DNA from: Guillardia theta CCMP2712
Lineage: Eukaryota > Cryptophyceae > Pyrenomonadales > Geminigeraceae
Assembly (NCBI RefSeq): GCF_000315625.1
Contig: NW_005434617.1
Coordinates: forward strand, 410,645 to 452,391
Direction of reading: 5' to 3'
Length of the DNA: 41,747 nucleotides
Under the pieces are notes generated by a model that worked only from the letters and a program-made list of their open reading frames with translations, searched no databases and was not told the origin of the DNA. The position numbers and the translations under genes were made by a program. Below are positions 8,834 to 19,590 of this stretch, in pieces. Every line of letters starts with the position of its first letter. Position 1 is the first letter of the stretch.

Positions 8834-9690
8834 GTCTCGGCTCACATTGCCAAGCTCCAGCAGCAAGTGACCAATCTCCGTCAAAGCGTCAGCGAATCGA
8901 TCACTGATTATACTCTTCGACGCCATGTTATGTTAACGAACTTCTACTCTACAAATCTGAGGCTGTCGTATTTCAAGAGCACAATCTTCTTCAACTATTT
9001 GCCAATGGTTTTCATGACCCTGATCTCCGACTTGTCATGGTCCCCATTGCGCACATGCATCCTCCTACCGCTGCCACGATGTCACGTTTAGTACAGAAAG
9101 CTTTCGCCTTCGTCAAACCGTCTTCTTCGGTTCCTGCTCCGCAGCCTCTTGTGCCCTTCAACCCTCTCCGTCGACGCCAGGAGCTCAGCCCTCCCCAGCT
9201 CCCGCGCAGTCCTCCGGTTCTCCCCCGAATTATTTCTGCACGTACTGCAAACGTTCTTGTCACACGTTGAAGTAAAGAAAAAGCAAGCTGATCGCAATGC
9301 TTCTTCCTCAGTATCACAGCCCAAGCAGCGCAGGAAGACGCCGCGTCAGCTTTTTCGACATGGGATGATTCTGACTGACCTCATCGTTCTTCAGCGAAGT
9401 CTTACGACAGATGGAAGTGACATGAACTCATCGACTACTCCAACTCTTTTCAAATCCTACAACACCTACCAAGTGACCAAAATCTCATCATAGCATATCT
9501 CGACGGTCTGAACGAGACGTTCAAGAATGATGCGATGTCTCACAGGCTAAACGAAATCCTGACTCAAGATTCACTCTATGACGCACAGAAGCTAAAAATC
9601 AAGAAACTGCTCAGGAGCAACAGCTGGTTGGAATCCGGCGGCGGTGGCAAAGAACCCCTACTAGCATGATGGAGCCAATCGACTTCCAAG
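8834..9690 (+). pseudogene. Decayed retrotransposon gag-like relic
   Basis: Three frames must be joined to read it, so it is not functional. The first piece reads HIAKLQQQVTNLRQSVSESI. After a frame change it reads LLQLFANGFHDPDLRLVMVP and MSRLVQKAFAFVK, then a Pro/Ser-rich linker. A zinc-knuckle-like PNYFCTYCKRSCHTLK follows at about 9225-9272. That gives Cys-x2-Cys-x4-His, but a stop replaces the part holding the last Cys. This order is typical of LTR-element Gag proteins. No LTRs, protease or reverse transcriptase were recognised. The relic abuts the end of the duplicated segment. Confidence 0.5.
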
Positions 9691-10500
9691 TGATGAAGAA
9701 ACACCGTGTCCGGACGGCGAGCAGAAGCTGCATACACTGTCTAGGTCAACAGAATCCTCTGAGAACAATGTACAGCTCTCGCACATGAACAGCGACGCTC
9801 AAGGGATTCTATCTCGCTGCAATTTGGACGCTGGAACATCTACCTCAGACCCTTCATCCCACTGCTGAATGATTCAGCCATGATTCATGCAGTGGAAAAA
9901 GTAGTAGACAGTTTCATTCACTCATACCCATAACATGATGCAGACTCATACAGGCAAGGCATCAAACGACCTGCGCATCCTTTCGCGCCATCAATCTCGC
10001 GGCTCTATTCTTGTGGTCTGCATTTCATCCCAACAACGTGAGCGTAGACCTCATGTAGCTGCAGGTCCACCCGTACTTTGCAAGCGCGACCACCTGGTAG
10101 TGATGATGCCTGAAGTCCACGGGGTTTGAGGCCTTGAGGCACTTCGAGCATCCCCACGGGCGTTGCTTTGGACCTACACCAGAGATACCGGAACATGCTG
10201 AAGAAGACGTCGATGGCCTGCATCTTGACTACATCGGAAAGGCGATAATCCCTCTCGCAGTCGCTCATCACCACCTCCCTGGCATGACGTCATCCACGGA
10301 TTCATTCAGCTCCCCCAAGGAGTAGCTCGCGAAGAAACCAAACCTGGGCCAGCGGACAGCAATTTCCAGCACAGCTCGGTCACCCCAGGGTTGTCACCAG
10401 GTTGTCCACGGCCTCATTCAAGTGGATCTGCAGGTTGGTGACGGCATGGTCGATGGGCTGCGTCGTCGGTGATGACCAGGGCCCTGCAGTTGGGCACGAT
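9691..10500. other. Stretch with no recognised gene
   Basis: Open frames are short and overlapping, and none shows a family motif or a consistent splice pattern. It may be a continuation of the decayed element at 8834-9690. Confidence 0.3.
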
Positions 10501-10514
10501 GTCCTGCACCCTCG

Positions 10515-10830
10515 GCTTGTCGACGTCACGGAGAAGTCATGTTGGTGTGATACGCTACTGTCGTGTGGAGATCAGACTAAACAAGCAAGTCAAGTCAAGT
10601 TCGTCTCAGACTACATTAACGAGCCATAGTCGTCTCAGACGTCACGATCAAGTCAAGTTCGTCTCAGACGTCACGATCAAGTCAAGTTCGTCTCAGACGT
10701 CACGAGCAAGTCATGGTCATCCAAGGACCAGGAGCATAAGGCCGATGTCTCGTTTGAATACCTGCGATGTTGATAGCCGTTGAATGAAGGTCAAGGCGAG
10801 ACCTGTATGAGTTAGTCATGTAGTCTTTTG
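10515..10830. repeat. Third copy of the duplicated 3' module (29-bp repeats plus flank)
   Basis: Contains cggagaagtcatgttggt, three or four gacgtcacgatcaagtcaag-type units, then gatgtctcgtttgaatac and caaggcgagacctgtatga. These elements appear in the same order at 8570-8780, and mostly also at 3237-3440. It is a partial, older copy lying outside the two main duplications. Confidence 0.75.
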
Positions 10831-10984
10831 ATGGGATTTGAATGAAAGGAGCGAGACTGGGACACACTACTGGAGGTACGTGAGGTACGTGAGGTACTCG
10901 AGGAAGGAGACTCGTCTCTCTCCTCCTCCTCCTGCTCTCTGCGGGCGAACACCCTAGATTAGAGCAACTCCACGGGTCCCAAAG

Positions 10985-11046
10985 TTCAAAGTCAGTACGA
11001 GGACAATCAGGAGAGTCGAGGAGGCTTGACCCTGACACTGTCGCAC
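10985..11046. repeat. Short dispersed repeat, copy A
   Basis: The segment around gaggacaatcaggagagtc and gaggaggcttgaccctgac recurs at about 20668-20719. At the second site it forms one arm of a fold-back structure. The right arm is not present here. Confidence 0.7.
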
Positions 11047-11486
11047 TGGCCAAACGGCGAGAAGAGAAAAGACAGCGAGAACCAAACCCAATCCTGCCAA
11101 CTGCTGTCCCCCAAACTTAACTGATACCTTCATATACTTAACAGCTACTAGCTAAAAGGACCTTCTCCAGGCCAGGATGGGAGGAGGGAGAAGTGAAAAC
11201 AAGTAGACAGACGCTGATGGGAGAATGGACGAGGGATCAGAGCTGACAAGAGAAGGAAGACAAGACCACAGACCAGGAGTGACATGAAACATCTGTAGGT
11301 GTTGTACATGTTGACATTTGTGGAATGTCGAGAAGAGGGATTTGTACATTAGATCATTTGTTGCATGAAGAAGATTGGGGATAGAGAAAACAACTCGAAG
11401 GTCAGGATGCTTGTAGCAATCGAGAAGCAAAGTCCTAGCCTCAATCTGACTCTCCTTGTTTCGCTCAAATACTCCTCACATCAGAC

Positions 11487-11993
11487 ATGGCGCTTCGATC
11501 TGAAGAGGACCTGGCACCGTTGCTGTTCCCAGACGTTCTCTTCAACCCTCAAGCCACTGAAGGGCAAGGTGAGGAACAATCTTGCAGAGAGAATCGTCTG
11601 TGACGGCCACCACCAACCTCAGAGGAGCAGGCGAACGAACCAGAGGAATCACAAGATAGCGATGTCCCGCCTGCTCCAGACGTGTCAGACGCGAGCGGAG
11701 ACAGCTCAAGCTTAGCATCGAATGTTGATCGCTCGACTGAGACGGCAACACATCAGCAGCTGTTGAGCCCAGCAGAATTTCAGCAAGACAACGAGGCAAT
11801 GTCAAAGATATCTTGGAAGCCCTCGCTTAACGATGGTTTTCCTGACTTCGAGCACGGGCCCCGCAAGTTTGACCGCAGCTTGTGCTGTGACGTTCTCTCG
11901 GACGTGCCCGCGACCTTCTATGATCACTGGAGTGGTCTTAACTTCAGCAGAGAGGCAGCTCGCACACTGAGAAGATACGGACAGAACATGTAA
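11487..11993 (+). CDS. Hypothetical protein, two exons
   Basis: Exons 11487-11568 and 11623-11993 encode 150 residues. The 54-nt GT-AG intron contains the TGA at 11601 that otherwise splits the frame. Because 54 is a multiple of three, both halves read in the same frame, which supports the splice. The N-terminus reads MALRSEEDLAPLLFPDVLF. An acidic Ser/Glu-rich middle follows, then a C-terminal part with WKPSLNDGFPDFEHG and FYDHWSGLNFSREAART. I do not recognise the family. It could be a shortened transposon-encoded or lineage-specific protein. Confidence 0.5.
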
Positions 11994-12397
11994 GGAGGCG
12001 CGGTTATGTCAGCATGACAAGTGACGGAAGTGAAATGTAGGGGATATTTTTCGTATGAAATGTCAGAACCAAAGAAGTTTGTGAGGTGTAAGCTTCTGAG
12101 AGGAAGCGAGTATGTGACTAGTTCGATTAAGATTCTTTGACAAGCTTGAGTGGAACTGCGTTGGTTTGATGATACAGACGACAGAGGACGACGAGCTGGT
12201 CAGCCAAGATCCTTTTTTGATTTTCTTCTCATCGACTAGGCAAGGTCATCGCCGATGTTGTTGCAGGTGGCCCAGCATGTCAGTCAGGCCTAGCGGTGCG
12301 TGGGGCTGACAGGCAAGAGGAGGAGGTGACAGGAGCGACAGGCAGGAGACGTGCTGGTCTCTGTCGATCGGACCAGCGCAACATCGCTTGACAAAGT

Positions 12398-12974
12398 TTG
12401 CGCTGCCTTGAGTGGGCCGGCTGGCAACGAGGTGACTTGCTCTGCTTCTCAGCTCGCATTCACGCTCCTCGTTCCCAGGTGGAGCTCGTGGTGCGACGAG
12501 GAGGCGCGAGGCTCGGGCCCTTGGGTGACTCGCGACTTTCTGTCGCTCCTTCTCACCTGCCGGCAGCGGTCAAGAGAGTTCGATGCGACCGAGCCGTCGC
12601 CTCTCGTCGCGTGTCCTCGGTGAAGCCTCGCCACGTCGCCTCAGTCGTAACGTCGCAGCAGAGCTACGAGGACGTTCCCTTCTACATCTCCCAGCAGGAC
12701 CAGGACAGCGCCGTGCATGAGGCCAGGGCGCGCGTGCAGATGATCCGTGAGGGACGTGGGGCCGTGCGGCTGCTGCTGACGAGCGACGGCAGGAGATCGA
12801 GTGTATGCGGCAGCACGACAGAAGATGCGAGGAAGGTATCAGTCGCCTGATGATGATCCATGCCCGGGTCCTTGCATGATCAGCTGATCCCTTGCCTGCA
12901 GGCGTTCGCCGACTACTCACACCCTCACCAACTTACCAGCTGCCTTGACTGACGAAGTTGGGACCTGCGTCTGA
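12398..12974 (+). CDS. Hypothetical protein, 3' exons (start unresolved)
   Basis: Three exons join with consistent phases: an open frame ending at 12746, then 12793-12835, then 12902-12974. The introns are 12747-12792 (46 nt) and 12836-12901 (66 nt). The readable part includes EDVPFYISQQDQDSAVHEAR, RVYAAARQKMRG and a tail NLPAALTDEVGTCV before the stop. No ATG opens the first exon, so the true start lies in an upstream exon that I could not place; 12398 is only the limit of the open frame. No family was recognised. Confidence 0.4.
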
Positions 12975-13039
12975 CTCCACTAAGTTGAGCGCCTCATCAG
13001 CCATGTTAGTAAACCGGTGACCTCAAACCATCATTATTA

Positions 13040-13725
13040 ACTAGTGAGCATTCCGTCGGTCCGATGGCCGCCGCATGGCGGCCGCCGCGGCCGCTGTCGC
13101 GGCCCGATCACCGTGCACTGGCCGGGCACTACCGTCGCCTCCGGTCACGGTAACCCCGGACCGTGGCACAGCGGCCTGGGCTAGCACGGCCGCGTCATGC
13201 CCTGCGGCCCCACGGTGACTCCGGGACCGTAGTGACAGAGTACGGCCCACGCCGGTAGGCGCTGGCCGGGCCGTCTGAGCCCCCGGGGCCGCCGCCCGCC
13301 GGGAGCGGCGCGGCTGCCCCGGCTGACTCGGGGGCCGCTCAGCGGGCTGAGGGCCGCCCTCAGTTCCGAAGTTCCGAGTGACTGATTGCCGAACCCGGAG
13401 TCGGTGGGGCTCACGATGGAGGCTGGAGTTGGCAGGCCGCTGACGGTCGGCCGGTCTCTGTCCGACCGTCACGGCGGTCCGATCTGATCTGCACTGCGGC
13501 AAGAACGCCAGTCGGCCCCACCGGGACGGCCCAGTTCGATCGGACAGCCGGGTGACCGGGCCGCGCGATCCGGCGCCGGTCAGAGTCGAGTCCGCCGGAC
13601 TCCCCGCCTCAGTCAGGCCCTGATCCGGGCCTGGCGTCGGACTGCCAGGGTCACGGTCCGAATCACTGAAGCGGCAGACGGTCCGGGTGGCCGCAAGCCT
13701 GAACTTGGAAGGGTTGAATCAGTGC
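13040..13725. other. GC-rich island of short palindromes
   Basis: About 680 bp of strikingly GC-rich DNA packed with CCGG, GGCC and CGGCCG steps and short imperfect palindromes, for example gatggccgccgcatggcggc. Open frames here lack family motifs and look like by-products of composition. The flanks return abruptly to ordinary composition. Smaller islands of the same kind occur at about 20545-20600, 20845-20889 and 39670-39755. Confidence 0.65.
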
Positions 13726-14274
13726 GGATCATGCCCGGCGATTGCAGCTGCTGTTGTAGGCGATGAGCGTTACAATTGCGACGGTTAAAAATCCTCCGGC
13801 GGAAGCGCGTGATGGCGCCACAGGGCGAGCGATTGAAGGGGAGGAGAAGAGGGAGAAGAATGACGAAGGAGAGCGACAGGGAGACAAGGACATGAAGATG
13901 CTAGATGAGTATGACCAACTATGTAGATGACAGGACAAGTGCAGACAGTGCAGGGACGTCAGTTGTGTTGTTAGCTTGTTCCCCTAATTCCTTGTTTACA
14001 ATCACCTTGTCTTGAATATTGTTGGTATTTTATGCTCTTTGTCACAACCTTCAACAAACATTTAGAAGAATGTCTTGAATGCCTCCCAACGTTTTTCAAA
14101 CTGCTGCCGTTGTTTGCTCCTCGCCCCTTCTCTCGCTGAGCTGGACCCTTGCGAAGCATGTACCCCTGCTCAGTTTTCCTTGGCCATGAACACTCGACGA
14201 GCAGCTAAATGTCATGACAGGGATCGTTCACGTTGTCGGACTGAAAGAAGAATCATCAAACACCCTCGGCATTC
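13726..14274. other. Intergenic region upstream of LSM2
   Basis: No gene was recognised. It presumably contains the LSM2 promoter and 5' UTR. No clear TATA box was seen. Confidence 0.35.
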
Positions 14275-14873
14275 ATGGTGTGACGATGTATCAGGATGCC
14301 ATGCGTTCTCTGAACTCCCCCTGCAGCTCTTCTACTCTGTTTTCAAGCGATTGATAGGGAAGGAAATCGTTGTAGAGCTCAAGAACGACCTGGCGCTCAA
14401 GGGAACCCTACACTCAGTTGACCAGGTTGAGACTTGCAAGGGAGAGGGAGGAGGAGGAGGAGGAGGAGGAGGAGGAGGAGAAGGAGAAGGGAGTGTGTTT
14501 GTGACGGGGGGTGAAGAGGAGGAAGAGGAGTAGGATGACGTGGTTGTTGCAGTACCTCAACTTTAAGCTGCTGGACGTGCAAGTCATCGACGAGGAGCGC
14601 TTTCCTCACATGGTTCGCTCCTCGTCCTCTAGGGCTCGAAAGGTTCTCATCCCCGTGTCTCAGGCATCAGTCAAGAACTGCTTCATCCGAGGGTCTGTCG
14701 TGCGCTACGTTCAGATCCCCCCTGGTGAGCGAAGAGGGACTGGAGGGGAGGGGAGGGGGAGGGAGGTGAAAGGAGAGGAGTTCTGACCTAAGAGTGTTAC
14801 AGGTGAACTCGATCCCGAGGTCTTGCAAGACTCAACAAGAACAGAAGTGGCCAAGGAGCATGCGAGCCGGTGA
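14275..14873 (+). CDS. LSM2: U6 snRNA-associated Sm-like protein LSm2
   Basis: Five exons encode 97 residues: 14275-14277 (only the start codon), 14327-14425, 14553-14612, 14664-14724 and 14803-14873. The product follows human LSm2 closely: LFYSVFKRLIGKEIVVELKN, LKGTLHSVDQYLNFKL, ERFPHM then SVKNCFIRGSVVRYVQ. It ends ELDPEVLQDSTRTE. These are the Sm1 and Sm2 motifs of the Sm fold. LSm2 is a shared subunit of the LSm1-7 ring (mRNA decapping, cytoplasm) and the LSm2-8 ring (U6 snRNA, nucleus). The 51-nt intron 14613-14663 keeps an open frame and could be missed; removing it restores the conserved spacing between the two motifs. Intron 14426-14552 holds a GGA-repeat run. Confidence 0.95.
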
Positions 14874-14965
14874 AGAGGAGGATGAGGATGAGGAGGGGAA
14901 GGAGAGAGGGTTAATGTGAGCTGTGTCTTTGATTAAACTTGAACCTCGATGTGTTTATTCGCATC

Positions 14966-15055
14966 GCATCTCAGGATTGATTTATTCATAATACATTTCA
15001 ATATGAAAATGCATCTCAGGATTGATTTATTCATAATACATTTCAATATTAAATT
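14966..15055. repeat. 45-bp direct repeat, two tandem copies
   Basis: The AT-rich unit gcatctcaggattgatttat... starts at 14966 and again at 15011. It lies between the LSM2 stop and the 3' end of the converging gene and contains TTTATT and AATACATTT motifs that might serve in 3'-end formation. Confidence 0.9.
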
Positions 15056-15188
15056 CATCTTATGATCTTCTGTGTTACATGTCAACGCCTCTAAGGCTCC
15101 TGGTACATCTCATGCCGTATCTGATGTGCTCGCATCTGCCAGCTCGTCACATCACAACGACGTGGAAAGGGAAGCGCTCACAATGATC

Positions 15189-18100
15189 TCATTTCGCTTC
15201 TCCTGCATCAGCCTCAAGATGTCTTCCTGTCTCCTCCACATCCCTGCCACTTTTCTCAGTCCTCGTCTGCCAGCTCGCAGACAGCAAGTAAGGTCCTCAC
15301 CTTGTATCCCAGCATGACTCTCGTCAATGTGTTCTGGCCACCAACGTCAACAACGAGGCCTCGACGCACAAGAGCCGCAAACCTCGACCGCCTTCTGAGT
15401 GTGACAAGTCGTTTCTGTGAGTTCCGTTCAGTCGCGCGTCCTCTCGGTGGGATGACGTGGCACCATTCTCAGCATGAACCTGCTGCGTCTCAGCCTCACC
15501 CTCCCCACGTTCATCGATCATCCTACCGCCCCCTCGTTTAGGTCGAGGTCACTGATCTCCAGGCGGTCAACAACAGTGTTGTTCTGTGCCAGTCACATTT
15601 AGTTTGCTTCCATCGGCCACGAGCGATCAGCATTACCCGCAGCACATGGTCCTCCACAGCGATGGTCTTCGCCACGTGCAACTGCACACTAAGTCGATAT
15701 CCAGCGAGAGCCCAGCCAGACGCTCTACCTCATCGCCGTTGACAGCCATCGCCTCCTTCCTCTCCTGGTTCACTTCATCCGAAAGCGCATCATCCAGCTG
15801 ATCGTTCCGTCACAAACTCACGGCCAGCCCACGGAAATTTCATAGTCGTACCGAGTCGTATTGCGGCGCCTGATCTCTAACAACATGCGCTCTCCTGTAG
15901 GTAGTATCAGATGGAGCATAGTTCCAGGCCCGAGTCATCACCCGTTTGCGACGTGCTTCACTTTACCATTCTGAGTCTCATCGAGAGCGTACTTGGGTTC
16001 CTGCACATGAGTATCTTAAGGATTCGACAAGGTGCTGGAGTGCCTTGCCACCTGGGAAAGAACATCCGCGCCGTTATGCACATGATTCTGATGGTTCTCT
16101 CCGTCTTCCATCCCTTCAGCCCCTGGGGGAACAACCATCGCGTCCACTTCTTCTGGAGCATCAGGAGTCGTGCAGTCTGAGAATATTTCGTTTCCAGCCT
16201 CACTGTATTGCCTCCCATCCACGTCATCCGTCCGCTGAGAGCTTCGTCCTCGCGCTGACGCTCTTCCTCGTCTTGTAGGTGGCCGCACCCCTCTCGCTTC
16301 ATCAATCTTGGGCAGGAACTGATCACTCCCGCTGCCGGCTGTAGCCTGATCAGCGTTGTCGTCCTCGTTCGAGACCTCGGGGACCTGAGCCAAGTCTGTC
16401 ATGTGGCTTCTTTCATCGTCGCCGAGCTGAGGGGCCTCGCCCACAAGGTTGTCTCCGCCGGTCAGTCCCATGTAGTTATTCTGACTGCGAACGTACATCC
16501 CGCGCCCCCGTCGCGACTTGGGTCTGGCGCCAGTGGCTTCATCAAACGACACGAAGGAACCAGCTGTGGTATCCGGCTCCTTGTACTCAACCCGTTCCAT
16601 TGCAGGTTCGTACTTGCCTTTATCTTGGGATCCTCTGCTGTCCTCGTCGTCGCATACCATGGGGGCCTCTTCTGCCATCCTGTGAGCATCCTCCTCGTAC
16701 TCACGAGACCTGATTCCCCTTCCCCTCCTGCTCTTGGGTCGCAAGCCCATCGCTTCTTCTTTGGCATACAGAGAGTTGCTCATCTGCAAGTCCTGACCCT
16801 CCACCTGCTGCTCCACCTCAAGATCCTTCGAGCGTGCACTGGGCTCTTGCGATTCCGCCCATGCTTCCTTGCGGGATTGGTTCAACTGCGATGCTTGTCG
16901 CGAGCCAAGTTCTGCCTTTTCTGGGCTCGACTGTGAATCAGCAGGTACGTTGACATTCAATTTCCCCTGCATCTAGATTAATAATCGGAAGCAGCACAAG
17001 TCTGGATGAGCTCATACCATGACCAGCCTTGCATCCTTAGCTGAAGGCTTGGGTCCATGCTGTTTGGCATGAGACTTGAGAGCTGCGATGAAGATTTCAG
17101 GAGGTCGATCAAGCAGTCATTTCATGACTCATTACATTGAACTCTTGACGAAAGCTCCAAAATTGGCGCGATGTCTCGGGCCATGCGATCCATTTCTCGC
17201 AACTTTTGAGTCCAGGTCGGGTTGGGGTTCTGGGCCACAGTGTCTCGAGCAGGTTTGCTCACAGTCTTGGCACTTTTACCGAGAGTCTGTTGCTGAGCTT
17301 TTCTCTGCACTCTAGATTCCTGAAAGGATTCCATGTTGGATTTCCCCATCTCGTAGCCTTTGCGTAGCACCTCAATGTCATTCTTCAGCTTGGACAAAGA
17401 CACAGTAATTCCATCTTGGCTGCGACCTTTCTCAGAAAGCTTTTCTCCCGTTTTCTGAGCATAAAGCCTTCCACTCTTGTTCGGAGCGGTCTTGGGCCTT
17501 CCGCCAAAGGATCTCTTTTCTGAATTTTGATTTCGCTTTCTCTGATGGTCTTGCTCTGTAAAGCGTTCTCGAGTATTGCTCAGGTTTTCATCGACGACCG
17601 GTGTTTCTTTGATGCAATTGCAATATCTTGGATCGAATTTGCTGGCTAGATTCTCTGCTTCATGGTGCTTCACAGACATATCTGTGCAGGACAGTCATGG
17701 TGCAGAACAGGGAAAATCACCGTACACAAGTAGACTAAGGCAGCAGCAATGATAGCAAGAGGAATGTTTCATGTGTAATCCTACCTTGCTTCTTGGCTTG
17801 GTCACTGTGAATATCTTGCGAATATGATGCTCTTAGTTGCTCCCTGGAAGTCGTCGCTGCCAAGGACAGGGCGCCGATAGAAAATTCTTCACTGCAAATG
17901 GCGTCAGCGGAAAGAAGGGTTCACAAAAGAGAGATCAAGAAACCTGCCCCCCTTGGATTCGCTATTGCCCAGAAGAGGCTTGGAATGAGGTGGCAAACAC
18001 ATGATTCTGATTCGATCCGACGGAGTCAGGTGCGGTTCTGTAAAGCATTTCGTTTCCAAATCATGTTGACCGACATGGATATTGGCATAGCCACGGGAAT

Positions 18101-19020
18101 AACCTCTTCCTCTATCCATATGCCTGTCATTGTCATTGTACTCCTTGACATTCTTATGAAGTTCAGCACGGACAGTTTGAAACATTGAGATCAGCTCCGC
18201 CTCCTCGTGATCAGCATCATTCGTTCCTCCAGGCTGACTTGCGTTCAGGTTCTCTGAAGCTTTCCACATTTCTCTTATGGCAGAACTCGAGTCGTCAAAC
18301 TGCCTTTGCAAACTGGATTGATGGACAGCATATTGTTCATTCAACCATTTCTGAAGATGCTGCTGCTGCGATTCAGCTTGCTGAACCGACTCATGGTCGA
18401 TTTGAGCCTTTTTGAGAGGGGAGCCCTTGGGATAATTGATGTGACACGATATGTTTGTTTGGAGAGGCGCATCATGGTACACGCCCATAGAAACAGATCC
18501 ATTCGGACGCACCAACTTGTTCATCAGGTTTGCGAAGGTTTGTCTCAGTATATCTTCGTCGTCGCTCTCCACCAGGGAGCCCTGCAACATAGTCAAAATT
18601 GTTGACATCCCTGCAGCAGCGCTGACCGCATCATCATCCAGAATCACTCTGGTATCCATGCTTGCAGGTACTTGAAATCGAGGTTCCTCTGTGCATAAGT
18701 TTTGGTCAGGGCTGAGGGGAGGGCGGGGGGTTGCATCAGCATCCGCAGCAGTGCAAACCTTCATCGTCCTTGAGGATCTGAGCGCCATCTCTAAACATTC
18801 TATCGAATGGACTGAGGCCAGTGTCGTGAGCAAGGGATGGATCATGGCAGATAACACGACACCTCTTGATGAACAGTTCTCTCCGATCCGGTAGAGGCAC
18901 TGAAATTGGCCTGAGAATCACGTCAGTCCACTTGCAAGACAAGTGGCAACGTTACTCTTTGTTGGAGCCTCGTAGAAGATTAGAGAATTTCAGAGGAATT
19001 GGTGTCACTTTGGAAGACAT
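15189..19020 (-). CDS. Large unrecognised protein with three RGRG-type repeats (14 exons)
   Basis: Fourteen exons join with every phase in agreement and give 1015 residues: 19020-18956, 18910-18759, 18688-17944, 17891-17785, 17681-17136, 17082-17018, 16972-16052, 16000-15967, 15894-15833, 15797-15729, 15681-15637, 15583-15527, 15414-15301 and 15254-15189. The N-terminal half is hydrophilic with coiled-coil-like Gln/Glu stretches (e.g. QQAESQQQHLQKWLNEQYAV). Residues of the big exon 7 carry three spaced motifs GLRPKSRRGRG, GARPKSRRGRG and GVRPPTRRGRA, each after an acidic stretch. The C-terminal exons read LDDALSDEVNQERKEA, NNTVVDRLEISDLDLNEGA and DVGGQNTLTRVMLGYK. No signal peptide or membrane segment was seen. 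The 35-nt intron before exon 10 is unusually short. I do not recognise the family; the RGRG repeats could bind nucleic acid or microtubules. Confidence 0.72.
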
Positions 19021-19590
19021 CTTTGATTTATATTCGGCCTCTCAACTGTAGTTGACAGCCTTCTCTTCACAGATCAACAATAATGCTCATCAGGTTCCCT
19101 TGCAATCTGAAGATTCATTATAAGCGGGGTGGGCAGAAATCCAAGGCACTCCTCACCAGCAGACGTCCTCAGATGTAAGTGAGGCTTGATCGAAGACTAG
19201 ACCAGACGGACGAGACGGAATTGATGAAGTCTATCTTGCCCGGCTCAAGTTCCCTCGCCACAACCCCACTCACTATAAGCAGCTTCACCAGCGCAGGACG
19301 GTAAACGATCGTGAGGTCTTCTCTAGCGTGTAGAGATATCACACGGCTTACAATCAGATGGCTTTCAGGTTCAAACAATCTCCTCCTCTGCTCTGCTCTC
19401 CTCTCCTCCCTTCTCTCTCCTCTCCTCTCCTCTTCCTTTTTACTCCCTCTGCTACGCTATCCGCCCCTGCCATCCGCCACAAAGGCCCCGCCTTTTGTTC
19501 CACCCTACCCTCGTCACAAGTACCCTACCATACTCATTTTCGTTCACCTTATCGATATACCCGTGGTTTTGTCTGGTGATAACCTCTTCA
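19021..19590. other. Intergenic region upstream of the 1015-residue gene
   Basis: No gene was recognised. A pyrimidine-rich run (ctctcctctcc repeats) lies at about 19385-19440. The first part presumably holds the promoter of the minus-strand gene starting at 19020. Confidence 0.35.

Noticed and set aside
10005-10274. Minus-strand ORF that might be part of a copia-type polymerase
   Set aside because: A vague resemblance to 'DVFF...LEVPQG' only. No catalytic YxDD or other reverse transcriptase block is nearby.
10885-10940. Possible extra CDC14 exon remnant (tactcgaggaag...)
   Set aside because: About 35 similar bases next to low-complexity ctcctcctcc. Too short to claim, though its position beside the third repeat module is suggestive.
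13041-13502. ORFs in the GC-rich island
   Set aside because: Arg/Pro/Ala-rich frames on both strands with no motif; explained by base composition.
16972-17017. Separate gene starting at MQGKLNVNV (16972)
   Set aside because: The 45-nt intron 17017-16973 has good ends and keeps phase 0 with the upstream exons. A single gene is preferred, but cDNA could split it.
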